Below are positions 33,982-44,609 of a stretch of DNA of 64,000 nucleotides, one piece after another. The notes below the pieces were generated by a model. The model was not told the origin of the DNA, did not search any database, and was given only the letters and a program-made list of their open reading frames with translations. The position numbers were made by a program, and so were the translations under genes. How positions within the stretch are numbered: the first letter of the stretch is position 1; each line of letters starts with the position of its first letter. The DNA comes from Aphrocallistes beatrix (taxonomy: Eukaryota; Porifera; Hexactinellida; Sceptrulophora; Aphrocallistidae), in assembly GCA_963281255.1 (NCBI GenBank), contig OY725489.1, positions 6,820,523-6,884,522 on the forward strand. Reading direction: 5' to 3'.

Positions 33982-35860
33982 GCCGTATTCACTAAGATCT
34001 TAAGCACTAAGATCGATCTTAAGTCTTAAGATCGATCTTAAGTCTTAAGATCGATCTTAGTTAAGATCGATCTTAAGATCGAACTTAGAGCTATTCACTA
34101 AGAATTAAGATCGATCTTAAGATCGATCTTAGTTAAGATCGATCTTAAGATAGAACTTAGAAATAACGTTAGGGTTAATATGATTAGAATATAGCATTAT
34201 ACTAATCAAATACAAAACTGAACTATAATATTTGTAATGGTAAGTGGTCATTTATTATTGATCTAGTGAAAATAAACTATATTTCTTCTTTTTGTTCAAA
34301 ATTGGGGCAATTAATGTCAATATTAGGAGCAAAGAAGATTGATTAACCCACTCCTGTAAGACATAGCTTATATCTATGTAGTTGTACCGCCTGGAGTGCC
34401 TGCTAGTGAGTCTCTTACATATCTGTGGTGAAATCTTTGTTTTAACTTTGAATTCTATTATGAAAATTCAATGTTTTATGCATGTAATCTATAATTATTC
34501 TACACTAGTCAATATCAAAGGAAGAGCTATCAAAGAGCACAAGTTATACCTCATGGATTCATAATATTATATTAAACAAAACATATAAACGACGTGTCTT
34601 TATATATTGCAACATGAAAACCTCTCTAAAACAAAGTATAAACACTGGATATGAGAAGTACAATAAATTGAACTCTATCGACGGTAAAATTTCTGCGTCA
34701 TTTGGTGTTACGAAAATAATTGGTGTCATTAGTGGTTATGGTAAGTCGGCGTCCTCCCGTGTATATAAATTGCTGCTGAGTACTTGCATTAACAATACCA
34801 GCAGACCAAATGGACAAATCCCGCAAAGCAAATTGGACCAGAGAAGTCTCATTAATGAAATTGAATCAGCAGGTGAGATTTTGAGAGGCTCAGGAATTCT
34901 GCTGACAAAAACAGGAAGCCAGAAAGACTGGTGTGGGGTACAAACACTGCTGGACAGGTAGAAGACGAGGACATGCAATTATATCAGCAGATAGAAGTAT
35001 TTCTGACTCTGCAGATCGGGTAACAGAGATGTTTCAAAACACCCTTGCTTTTAGCGGAATTACAGATGCTGCTGATCTTTTTCAAAGCACCAGTTGAGAA
35101 CAATGAAATTCCAATAGCATCAACAGTATCAGCTGCAGGTCCCGTTGAATTTGAAGATACTCCAATTTTAGAGTCTCCAGAAGTTGAAATCCCGACAATA
35201 TATACTCGTAAGCCATCAAAGAAAAGTCGGAAGAGAAGGCGAACTGTTGATGAGCAAGATGATTCGGTCGAACTCTTGAAGGCTGCAGACTTACTTCCAT
35301 TACAGCAGGTTGATGAAGAGCAGAGGGACTATTATAGATTGAAACGTCAGACTGCTGAAAAAATCATTGTGAATAGGAAAATAGGATCAAAGTGATTATT
35401 ATCAGTCATGTGAATCAATATATAAAGCCTGTCTCTATAATTGTGCATATTGGAATGATTATATGATCAAAGAATGTATGTTTGTTTATTCATACAAATC
35501 CAAAAAGAATTTGCCACGAATATAGCATGTGATACATGTTGCGATGTTACACACAATAAGGAGAAATGTTTTTAAAATATTTAAATTTTATTTGAAGTCT
35601 AATATCAATCAAGGTAGATTAAATGTTCGATAGAAGTAAGTTTGAACAACATTTATGGAGTAATTAGTGAAAATTGAATCAATTACAATACTTAAGACAC
35701 CTCCCTAGGTTGCTTAAAGTTCGGTCTTAAGTTCGGTCTTAAGACCGAACTTAAATCTTAGTGAATACCATTCTTAGTGAATACGACTTAAGATCGAACT
35801 TAAGACTTAAGCACTAAGATCGATCTTAAGATCGGTCTTAAGTTCTTAGTGAATACGGCC
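33982..35860. mobile_element. DNA transposon with AAGATCGATCTTAAG subterminal repeats (possibly PIF/Harbinger)
   Basis: Inverted ends GCCGTATTCACTAAGA and TTAGTGAATACGGC(C). Inside each end, AAGATCGATCTTAAG-type palindromic words recur many times (33995-34160 and 35725-35845). A possible 3-bp GCA duplication flanks it, but the outermost base is ambiguous. The end sequence and short duplication resemble PIF/Harbinger elements. It ends about 135 bases before the STT3B start codon. Confidence 0.6.
34614..35395 (+). pseudogene. Broken ORF of the 33982-35860 element, perhaps a Harbinger Myb-like protein
   Basis: Two open pieces (34614-34961, 115 residues; 35045-35395, 116 residues) separated by frame changes. 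The second has SKKSRKRRRTVDEQ (basic) followed by an acidic or polar helix ending DYYRLKRQTAEKIIVNRKIG. Such a basic-helix C-terminus is typical of the Myb/SANT-like second protein of Harbinger elements, but I saw no clear SANT motif and no DDE transposase. Function not assigned. Confidence 0.4.
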
Positions 35861-35995
35861 GCAGATTTTACACTTTATTGATCACCGAAAAATGTATTAA
35901 ATATTTTTCATTAAAAAGTTTCTTTACGTAATTTAGAATCCCAGAAGTTACTCCTTCTACCTAGATTATTTTTATAACGAATTACTAGTTTTAGA

Positions 35996-36228
35996 ATGGC
36001 AACAATTGAAGGTGATGATTTTATTGAGAAGGCTAATCAAACAGATGTCGGAATTCGACGAAAGGAGACACGACTAGATAAGCATCAATTTCCACTTCAC
36101 ACTCTCTATCAATCCATCGGTTCTCTTCTCGTTGTTCTCATTCTTGGCCTTGCCTGTATTGCTGCATTCATGTCTCGTTTGTTTGCTGTTATAAGGTTTG
36201 AATCAATCATTCACGAGTTTGATCCTTG
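35996..36228 (+). CDS. STT3B: STT3B exon 1 (oligosaccharyltransferase catalytic subunit)
   Basis: STT3B transfers the preassembled glycan from dolichol to Asn in N-X-S/T sites, in the ER membrane, as the catalytic subunit of the OST complex. Exon 1 gives 77 full codons from ATG 35996: a polar N-terminus, one membrane segment (residues 41-60, IGSLLVVLILGLACIAAFMS) and the invariant SRLFAVIRFESIIHEFDPW. Asp76 in EFDP corresponds to the metal-binding catalytic Asp of yeast Stt3 and bacterial PglB. The donor GTGCGT at 36229 splits the Trp codon. The open frame runs on past the splice site to 36352, but that part does not match the family. STT3B rather than STT3A is favoured by the wording of exons 2-4. 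The N-terminus is shorter than in human STT3B. Confidence 0.95.
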
Positions 36229-36296
36229 GTGCGTTCTACATTACTTGAGATATGTTAATGTTAGACCTGACAATGTTTATATTTTTTCAATTCCAG

Positions 36297-36405
36297 GTTT
36301 AACTACAGGTCTACTCATTTTATGGTTCAGAATGGATTCTATAATTTCCTAAATTGGTTCGATGAGAGGGCTTGGTACCCGCTGGGCAGAATCGTAGGAG
36401 GAACT
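36297..36405 (+). CDS. STT3B: STT3B exon 2
   Basis: 109 bases after a 68-base intron ending TTCCAG. Joined to exon 1 it reads [10 protein letters not shown] ... [18 protein letters not shown], nearly identical to animal STT3B, covering the end of the first luminal loop and the start of the next membrane segment. The donor GTGAGT at 36406 follows a complete codon (phase 0). Confidence 0.96.
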
Positions 36406-36711
36406 GTGAGTTTGGCTGAGTTATAGCATTTTTTCAATAATTGATGCATCGTATGGCACAAAATTTACATATAACATTATTAATTAATGCTATCTTGATT
36501 TCGAAAAAAGATATATATATATATACGAACTTTAATTTTAAAAAATCTCTAAGGATCTAATAGTCACGAATAATATAACCTCTGGCGAAAATACTGAATC
36601 TAGGGTCGCAGAATCTAACTCGGGCTAAAAACCCTGGATGTATCTGGACATGCCAATTTTTATATTCTTAAATAAATTCGGACGAGCATATATATATATA
36701 TCAGGGTTGCA

Positions 36712-37601
36712 ACCGAATAGTTGATTATTCGGTTTAAACAAATAATATTTGCAAATAGTTGATATTTGGTTTGTAACCAAATATCATTATTTGGTATTCG
36801 GTTGAGAACCAAATAATTTGATCAACCACAGAATATATACATATTTGCATAAATGTTTATATATTCATTATACTCTAACTGGACAAAAGTATTTGAAATC
36901 CTTACTATTTTCGATCATAACTAGTCATAAAGTGGGTCTATTCATGGAGAGAGCCGTAATCAAACTGTGACAGATACTGGAATTTCGATTTCAAATTCAT
37001 ATTCTACACATTCGAATTACTCAGGTTTGAAGCCTTCAATTTCCATATTCATTCATAAGTTGAATTCTTATCAATCTATGTCACTTTGTGCCACTTTTCA
37101 CTCCCATTACCATTAGACATGATGATGAGGAGTGGCACAAAGTGGCACAGTTCGATGCATCTTAGCCTTATGAATACATCAATAGAATGCATCTAACCTG
37201 AGTAATTCGAATGTGTAGAATATGAATTTGAAATCGAAATTACAATCTCTGTAACAGTTTGATTCCATTTCACTCATGAATAGACCCACTTTATAACTAA
37301 TTATGATGGAAAATGGTAAGAATTTCAAATACTTTTGTCCGATTAGAGTATAAACATTTGTACAAAAATATAATCAAATATAACTTGGCCTATTATATTT
37401 ATTTGTGTTCGGACCACCTCATGTAAGAGCATGTGATTGTGTTGGGAAAGCATGCAAATTATTTGATTGACCAAATATTCGGTTGACCAAATTATTCGGT
37501 TAACCAAATTATTCGGTTTGACCATTGTTCGGTTCACCAAATTATTTGGTCTGGCCATTATTCGGTTAAATTGGTATTTGGTTGAAGCGGTTTCAACCTT
37601 G
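36712..37601. mobile_element. Family E element, complete, with nested F
   Basis: Starts CAGGGTTGCAACCGAATAG and ends CGGTTTCAACCTTG. Flanked by ATATATAT on both sides, consistent with a hAT-like 8-bp duplication but uninformative in a TA run. The interior is made of ATTTGGTTGACCAAAT words that pair with each other. Net length about 424 bp without F. Confidence 0.7.
36883..37348. mobile_element. Element F copy 1: TA-flanked long inverted repeat (466 bp)
   Basis: Starts CTCTAACTGGACAAAAGTAT and ends with the inverse CTTTTGTCCGATTAGAG, TA on both sides (36881-36882 and 37349-37350). Both arms extend about 200 bases to a centre near 37110 (gtggcacaaagtggcac). Mariner-type MITE. Related copies are at 40729, 45410 and 62127. 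Confidence 0.8.
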
Positions 37602-37885
37602 ATATATATATATATATAAACTCTATTCATATTAACCTTTTCTTTTGGGATATTTCCTAGTTTATACAACTGTGTATGTATTTAATATTGGCGGAGAGCT
37701 GGAAAAATTGAGTGGAATATTTTTATTTTCAATTCAAATTCAAAAAAAAAGAATTGATGCAACCCTGAATTAATAATGGTTAAATTAACCTACAGAGTCA
37801 TACTAGCATTATCTACATTCCTAAAATGTACCAAGTTATAGCATTCTATATACTAACGCAATGGTTCACTCTATATTTTTCAACC

Positions 37886-38037
37886 CATGGCCGGCGCCAT
37901 GTTTTATCGGCAGTGGGTGTCCTAAGGGGGATTTCCCTGAAAGTAGATGTCCATTTATGGAGGGATATATATTGCACAATATGATAAAACATGACCCAGT
38001 CTGGACACCCAGGATACCCCCGGTGGCGCCGGCCCTG
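37886..38037. mobile_element. Short element with 5-bp target duplication (copy 1)
   Basis: Starts CATGGCCGGCGCCATG and ends GTGGCGCCGGCCCTG (inverted ends CAKGGCCGGCGCCA). CAACC lies on each side (37881-37885 and 38038-38042). 152 bp, GC-rich ends, internal 'gtccatttatgg' region. A second copy at 50240-50394 also has a 5-bp duplication. Superfamily unknown. Confidence 0.75.
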
Positions 38038-38176
38038 CAACCTTTGATCAAATAATGGGTGTTACCCTCGCAGCGGATTCAGGAGCGGATTCGCAGTGTC
38101 GCAATTAAATGTTAATAACTTTATTAATTTTGATCCGATTTGAAATCTAATCATACCAACGTGTAGAGGAGGTCTG

Positions 38177-39424
38177 GGGCCTCATTCTCTAAAGTTCTTA
38201 GAAATTTTCTTAATTTAATTCTAAATGCCATTCTAAGAATATTTCTTAGAATTGCAATGAAATTCATAGAATTCATAAAGAATTATGTGACATCAAATTC
38301 TTTACGGATTCTAAGATTTTTCTTAGAATTTGATCAAATCTTAGAATAGTTCTTAGAATCGCATTTTTTTCTTAGAATTCTTATAGAATTCTTAACCCCT
38401 TGAAATTCTTTACAGATTTTAAGAAATATACTAGAATTGGCGTCATTCTAAGAAGAATTCTAAGAATAGTATCTTAGTTTTTCGGGAACATTAATCAAAG
38501 TTGATTTTAATATTATAAAATCCTTTAAAAATTTACAACATTGAAGGGAGCTGAAGAGCGTGATGTTAAGGCGTTGCACCTAACCATTTCATAAATTAAA
38601 GCCAATGTTTTTTCTGAAACTAACTGTGTCCAACAATGTAACCTATACCTTAAGAGACAACTACAGGGTGTAACAAAATTGATGCCCTATTACAGAAGGT
38701 CAATCGGTTTTCCTTTTGTTTTGGGAACAATCTTGGCATGAGAAGACTCTTGTAGCTTTTAGCACCGATAGTATTTTTTAATCAATCACTGATGTCCTCT
38801 CTTAAAATAAAACGAAAAACGGGGTTAGTTTTGACAAGAAAACTCCTATTTTTCATGTCTGAATACATTTTCCAACAAAACGGTGCTCCTGCTCACAAGG
38901 CTATAAGGACACAAAATTGAGGCAAACAATATCTAAAAGGGTACCTGGCCTGCCAACTCCTCAGACTTGAATCCAATCGAGAATTTTGCGCCTATTGTGC
39001 AGAGCGGAGTCGATGACATTGAGGAGGCAACGAATCTAAAAGTTCTTGAAAAACTGCTGATATTCGCATGGACGCAGATAACCCCCGATATTTTAGATAA
39101 CCTTGTTAGCAGTATGCCTGAGAACGGTTAAACATGTGTTAAACTTAATGCTGGAATTATTGGAAAGTGATTAATGAACTACGCCTTTCTAATCGAAAAT
39201 TATTATTGCTAATTTGATAGGGCATCAATTTTGTTACATCCTGTACTCTATTCATCATCAATGAGCGAGTGGTTAACATTGTAAACCATGTATATCTTTA
39301 AAAATTCGAAATTCAACGATTTAGAATGAATTTAAGTCAACCCCTACCTCACTTAAAATTTCTTTTAGAATTCGGATAAATTCTGAGAATTTTTCTTAGA
39401 ATTCATGGATTTTCTAAGAATTTG
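38177..39424. mobile_element. Element H: TTCTTAGAATT-rich transposon, right end lost
   Basis: Starts GGGCCTCATTCTCTAAAGTT; variants of TTCTTAGAATT recur many times at 38190-38480 and again at 39350-39420. GGGCC ends with subterminal repeats resemble Harbinger MITEs. The right terminus is missing and is replaced by the perfect palindrome at 39425-39490. A Tc1-like relic is nested inside. Confidence 0.55.
38664..39243 (+). mobile_element. Tc1/mariner relic with transposase fragment
   Basis: Ends CAGGGTGTAACAAAATTGAT and the inverse ATCAATTTTGTTACATCCTG, TA on both sides. The interior (about 38877-39130) encodes in broken frames QNGAPAHKA and, after a frame change, SDLNPIENF, the second and third catalytic motifs. 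The second Asp is Asn here, and the spacing to Glu is that of DD34E elements. 580 bp; most of the gene is deleted. Confidence 0.85.
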
Positions 39425-39490
39425 TTAGCTCCAAATAATAACAACACAAAAGTCCAGCTGGACTTTTGTGTTGTTATTATTTGGAGCTAA
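39425..39490. repeat. Perfect 66-bp palindrome without spacer
   Basis: The left arm 39425-39457 is the exact reverse complement of 39458-39490 (centre CCAG|CTGG). No mismatch and no loop. It sits at the junction between the broken right end of element H and the resumed G arm. Confidence 0.97.
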
Positions 39491-40728
39491 TGAGTTAAAA
39501 TTTAATGAATTTGTGGTCGATTCAATTTTTCACTGGTTTGGCCCGAACACGAGTGTTTGTTATCTTAGCGGCGGATTCGAAGTAACACTTAATCGCTTAT
39601 AACTCGAAAACTCGTCCTAGATCAAGAATAATTTTACCAGTGGAAAGAGGAGAGTTGATGTATTTCATTTTTAATTTAAATTTTTAACTTTCACAAAATG
39701 AGTTAGCAATGGCACATCAAATTTTGGTCTCACCTTTTGGTTAATATCTCATGAAATTATTATGAGACAAACCTTTCCTTTAGACTACGTTTATTTCAGC
39801 CTTGTTGTATTTTGTGTTTCAAATTTCAAATTAAATATTAATTTTTGAACGAATGATGGATATTTGAATTTTACATTATAATGCGTAATGTGATATCACC
39901 GGAGTTGTATCTATCAATAATATTTTCTTTGAATCACACCAATTTTGAATGTTTAATTCGTGTCCTGCAATAAATTCCCAGCCATTTGATATATATATAT
40001 TGACCATATTTAGATTTATTTTTGTTTGTAAGTTCCTAGCAACGGCCAGGAATGTTGAAAAATTCCAATCTCAAAATTTGGAGTAACCAATTCGAGTGAC
40101 CCCTTGTTCTTCTCGGCTAGGTTCAGCGAGTACGAATTAGAATGTGTGGAATAGATGATGGTTTGGTGGAGTGACATAGTGGAATGTATAGTTAAATGTG
40201 GTCAAACCTTCATATATTCCAAATATGATATATTATATAATTAGCATATTCGTACTCGCTGAACCTTGCCAAGAAGAACGAGGGGTCACTCAATATGGTT
40301 AATCCAAAATTTGGAGATCGGAATTTTCAAAATTCTTGGCCGTAGCGACCAACCAAATAATTCTCGAAATAATATATATATCAAATGACTGGAAATTTAG
40401 TGCTGGACATGAATTGAACAATCAAAATACGATCTGGTGTGATTAAAATATATTTTGGATTGATGCACTCCGGTGATATCACATTATTGTAATGTAAATT
40501 CAAACATTCATAATTCGTTCTAAAATTATATTTTAATTTGAAATTTTGGAACACTATATATATATATATACGTATATATATATATATATATCCCTTGAAA
40601 GCATTTGGGATTTTTCTTTTTATAATAGTAACCCCAAACTTATATGGCTTCCCCATTGAAAATGGCTTAAACCGGAAATGACGTAACACATTCCTGTGGC
40701 AAGCGTAGGATATATATATATATATATA

Positions 40729-41188
40729 CCAACCGGACAAAAGTATTTCAACACTTGATTCTTCCCCATACAAATAATACTAAATTGAGTCTATTCATGA
40801 AGAGGGTTACTTCTAAACAGTATGGGATACAGCTAATCGGATTCCAGATTCAAATAATACGCATTCAAATTAGTCAGATTTGAATTTTTCTAATTAATCA
40901 TTCATTCCTAAATTTTTGTAATTATCAATCAGTACCACCTTATGCCACATACACCCATTTTGATCACTATACATGATGGCAATGAATTACTTATTGTGGC
41001 TCAGGCTGATAAGATTTTTCATTGAGTTGAGTCATTTATTAGTTATGTTCGACTATGACTTTTTCGAATCTGAAATCAGATTTTAGTATCTCTTTGAATT
41101 TGAACGTATTGCCCTTCATGAAAAATCCTCGATTTAATGTTATTTGTATGAGAAAGAATCAAGTGTTGAAGTACTTTTGTCCGTTGGT
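40729..41188. mobile_element. Element F copy 2
   Basis: Starts CCAACCGGACAAAAGTATTT after TA and ends AGTACTTTTGTCCGTTGG. Arms pair around about 40960. It sits in the right arm of G within TA runs. The same 'gtctattcatga' word as in F1 is present. Confidence 0.75.
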
Positions 41189-41212
41189 GTATATATATAT
41201 ATATTTATATAC

Positions 41213-41330
41213 AGGCAGCCCTCGCCGTTCGCGAGTTTACCATTCGCGGAATTTTTTTGAGTTTTGTTTTGCTTTTCACGGTTTTCGTTACTCTCTTCAG
41301 TAGTTTCATGGGCTACCATAAGTCGATAAC
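41213..41330 (+). mobile_element. Tigger-like terminus
   Basis: TA then CAGGCAGCCCTCGCCGTTCG, followed by 'cgagtttaccattcgcgg', which is the style of pogo/Tigger ends. No matching right end was found. A similar start (GGTAGCCCTCGCTTTTCTCG) occurs at about 49339. Confidence 0.5.
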
Positions 41331-42243
41331 CTTATACGTATCTACCTACATATTATCCTGACAATATCATTTACTGTTTCTATTGTTCTATACTACTAAT
41401 ACTAGACTCTATTGTTTCTCTGTATACTTATAATTTTCTACCCAATAATTACATCATGCAGGTAGTTGGTTGGTGATTGTAAGGCTTTACTATTTAGTTA
41501 TGATACTTAGGTTTGCTACTAGGGGATCTATATCTTTCATTTATCACTTCATTTATTATTACCATTTCACTTGTGCTAGCGTTTGTATCAGTATTACAGC
41601 TAAAGACCTAAATTTGATGTGCCCACTTCTAACTCATTTTGTGAAAATTGTTAAAAATGAAATACATCAACTCTCTTCTTTTCCTGATAATTATTTTTGA
41701 TCTAGGACGAGTACTTTTCGAGTAATATGAGATTAAGTGTAACTTCTCATCTGTCGCTAAGATAACAAACACTCGTTTTCAAGCCAAACCAGTGAAAAAT
41801 TGATCGACCATAGATTTGCTAAATATTAACTTATCGATATATAATTTTAACCTCATTAATGTCCAGACCTGGATTACATATGTACCTAAGATGGATTCGA
41901 TAGCTCGTATAACTTTTTGAGATATTAAAAAAGCAGTGACAAAATTAAATGTCTATTGCTAACTCATCACTAGATATTTCAGGATTTGCACTTAGTTTAA
42001 AGAAATTCCAGACCTCCTCTACACGTTGGTATGATTAGATTTCAAATCGGATCCAAATTCATAAAGTTATTAACATTTACTAACTCATGCATAAGAGTTA
42101 TAAATAGAAAACCTGGATATTTACCAATTTAGAACACAACTTGTCTACAGTGTTATCTGGCACTCTTACTACTAACCATTCCTGTTCACACTTTATAGAA
42201 ATTAGACCATTTTCGTTGTTTTTCGAAAATGAATTACGAATTA

Positions 42244-42375
42244 CAGTCGACTCCGCTTAATAGGGCCACATCGGTCAGAGGACATTTTGCCCCGATTAAG
42301 CGGAGAACCCTATTAACCGAAAATATTTTGTATTAGCTTCTATGTGTGAGAGCTATTCCGGTCCTGCCAAAAGTG
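42244..42375 (+). mobile_element. pogo-like MITE, right part missing
   Basis: Starts CAGTCGACTCCGCTTAATAG after TA and matches the first about 130 bases of the copy at 18925-19112, then stops abruptly. Confidence 0.75.
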
Positions 42376-43079
42376 TAGGAAATAACTATGTGCAAATATA
42401 AGCAAATTATACTGTCTCTAGGAGAGTTCAGTCTTAAAACAAACAAAACATTTTGGTCACTGCGCGGCTGGCGGACTCAAAGTGTCCTCCAGAGGCGTCC
42501 TTCTGGGACTATTAGTAAGTGCGACACGGCGAATCTGCTGCTATTGTTTTATAACTCTGAAACTATATTTAGTGAGATAGAGTGTATTATTGGCGAATAG
42601 GAAGTATATATTGGTCATCATATGACAACATTCATTGGTATTTAGCATTAGTAAATTTTGAGATCAAGTTGATCAAATTACATTCCCCCAGCAAAGCAAC
42701 AACGTGTGCACATTTCGATCGAAATTTCTACTTATTTTTCAACAACTGCCTGGTCAATAGTGGGATTAGCGATAAATATAAATAAACCAAGCTATTAAAA
42801 CTAAATAAAAAGGTTAAGAAATTGCAAGCATGCTGTTTGATCATGAGTATTACTTTAGCAGCGGATTCATGTACTTTTACATTTTAGAGTTATTAATTGC
42901 TCCGTAATTGTTGAACTATTATATTTAGAGAGATGTAGTATTTATTTGGGGAAAAATAGAGTTTCCTATTGGTTTTCTTATGTGACCATTTATTGGTTTC
43001 ACTATTTGAATATTTCGATATACACTACCCTAACAAAAGTTATATACTTCATTATTTCATTTGCACAGCCTACGTAACT
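42376..43079. other. No gene; fragment of repeat C head near 42460-42515
   Basis: 42460-42515 carries the C head (ctgcgcggctggcggac). At 42842-42875 'ttagcagcggattcatg' recalls the G arm. The rest is unrecognised. Confidence 0.45.
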
Positions 43080-43390
43080 ATGGCCTATTCACGGTACGAA
43101 TTTACCTTACCATTGATTACTTCAAGTCTATTTTGTAAACAAACCATTATGTTTGAAATAAATTTTAATCCGATAAAATGCAGTGTATAATATAGGATAA
43201 GTATCATTGTTAGTTTATATTCTATTACCTACGAGTACAATATTTCATACATTTTCTTCCTACTAGTAATTCCAAATTTATTAATCCACACGTACATTTC
43301 TCTTAGCAGTAAGCCAAACAGGTGTAGTGTAGTCTACTTTGGCATTTATTACGTTCCAGTATTTGAAATGTTGAATCATGGATCCAAGGA
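43080..43390 (+). repeat. Repeat K copy
   Basis: Matches, in inverse orientation, 11290-11590. It runs directly into the THAP relic, so K is probably the upstream part of the same element. Confidence 0.5.
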
Positions 43391-43600
43391 AATACAAGAT
43401 GAATGGCGACGGTTTCTCCATAGAGATGATGCATGGAAATTGACGAGAGTCTTCATCTGTGTGAGACATTTCTGTGACGCGGATAGACTACTCCACTTCG
43501 ATATTCCCCAGGGTAAGGGTACAGTGGAGAAAGTTTCCAGAAAACGTCTGATCTTCGGAAAATGCCAAGCCCATCAATCTTCTTAATTATCCATTTGTGT
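43368..43600 (+). pseudogene. THAP-domain relic
   Basis: The + strand encodes EIQDEWRRFLHRDDAW, then TRVFICVRHF (C-x2-H pair), DADRLLHFDIPQGKGTVEKV and RKRLIF, and, after a one-base shift, SPSIFLNYP. Order and spacing fit the second half of a THAP zinc finger. The first Cys pair is absent. It is followed 200 bases later by a dead Gypsy integrase. Intronic within STT3B. Confidence 0.65.
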
Positions 43601-43794
43601 GAATTGGGACTCCCAATTGTCATACATCCTGAAGAAGCAGCCGAACAAGGCGAAGAAGACGAGGCTATAGGAGAACTGGTGATATGGAGGAGTTTAGAGA
43701 AGATGGGTTAGATCGACCTAGAACTGCAGATGACCAGGACTGCTTTGGCAAGTTTATTGTGGTGAGAGCGATTAAAAAGAAGTAAGCTGAAGGT

Positions 43795-44560
43795 ATGCGA
43801 GCACCTCATATCTTCCAGACAGATAACGGGGGTGAATTTACTATTAACCTGGTGAATACGACACTGCGCAATGGCGGCTACAGATACTTCTTACTCATAG
43901 TTGATCTATTTTCACATTATGTCGAAGCAATCCTGTTGAAAGACCAGACCACCGCATCCATCTTTTACGTATTCATGCAAGGATTAGCTTATCGTGGACA
44001 AGGCGTACCAAATATTTTGCTCACAGATTAGGGGAAAAATGTGGATGAGTTAGCGGTGCACGAACTGTTCCACGACTTAGGAACTACTAAATGACACACC
44101 ACACCATAACACCCGGAATCCGATGGGATGGCCGAAAGACATATCGACTTCGTCAAATAAGTGATACGTTGCTTGATGCTCGAACGCAACCTAGAAAAGG
44201 GTTCCTGGCCATCGTTGTTGCAAGAGATTACTTTCTACGGCAATAATCTGGACAACGCGTCTAGTAAAATATCTCCACCCATGTTGGCGTTTGGCCGTCA
44301 GCCGAGATCACCAATCGATTTGCTCATTAGCACTGGTAATACTCCAACAAAAGTTACAGGTCAGCCAGTCAGTATCTCGAAACAACGGTAAAGAAGAGTC
44401 AAGAATTGAGTGAAATTGCACCAGAAAACCAGGAGTGCACCCAATCAGGGGAAGTATGATAAAGGTAGAGAATAATTATGATCAAGGCAAGAAAAAATCC
44501 AATATAACCACGGGAGATTGGGTCATGATTAATATGAAGGACTTTTCGTATACATGTTAG
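43795..44560 (+). pseudogene. Dead Ty3/Gypsy integrase
   Basis: Successive frames encode GGYRYFLLIVDLFSHYVEA, then LLTD with a stop directly after, then DGMAERHI, then EKGSWPSLLQEITFY and AFGRQPRSPID. Each has its counterpart in the integrase at 26563-28053, so it is the same lineage. Stops occur at about 44029, 44093 and 44158. No LTRs seen. Confidence 0.88.
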
Positions 44561-44609
44561 TTTATAGTACGAAAGAGAACTATCACAAATTCCACCTCTT
44601 TTGTATTAA

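Larger units (their letters stand above)
38107..42079. repeat. Element G: concentric inverted repeats over about 4 kb
   Basis: Three pairs of inverted segments nest inside one another: 38107-38177 with 42008-42079; about 39486-39725 with 41613-41872; about 39843-40070 with 40310-40525. The innermost pair holds the A-type core (tttgatatatata, gcaacggccagg). Insertions interrupt both arms (H and a Tc1 relic on the left, F2 and a Tigger end on the right). This looks like one very long fold-back element, later invaded. Confidence 0.7.

Noticed and set aside
34614..34961. Independent host gene
   Set aside because: It sits between the inverted ends of a transposon, with frame breaks on both sides, and has no recognised domain.
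36229..36352. Open frame continuing past STT3B exon 1
   Set aside because: The continuation does not resemble STT3, whereas splicing at 36229/36296 restores the exact family sequence; it is intron read-through.
36712..37601. 8-bp target duplication ATATATAT as proof of a hAT origin of family E
   Set aside because: The flanks are simple TA repeats, so the match carries little information; the hAT link is left open.
43281..43469. Minus-strand ORF also seen in similar form at 11223-11290
   Set aside because: The similarity is explained by the repeat K/THAP relic on the opposite strand, where the THAP pattern is recognisable; the antisense frame has no known motif.
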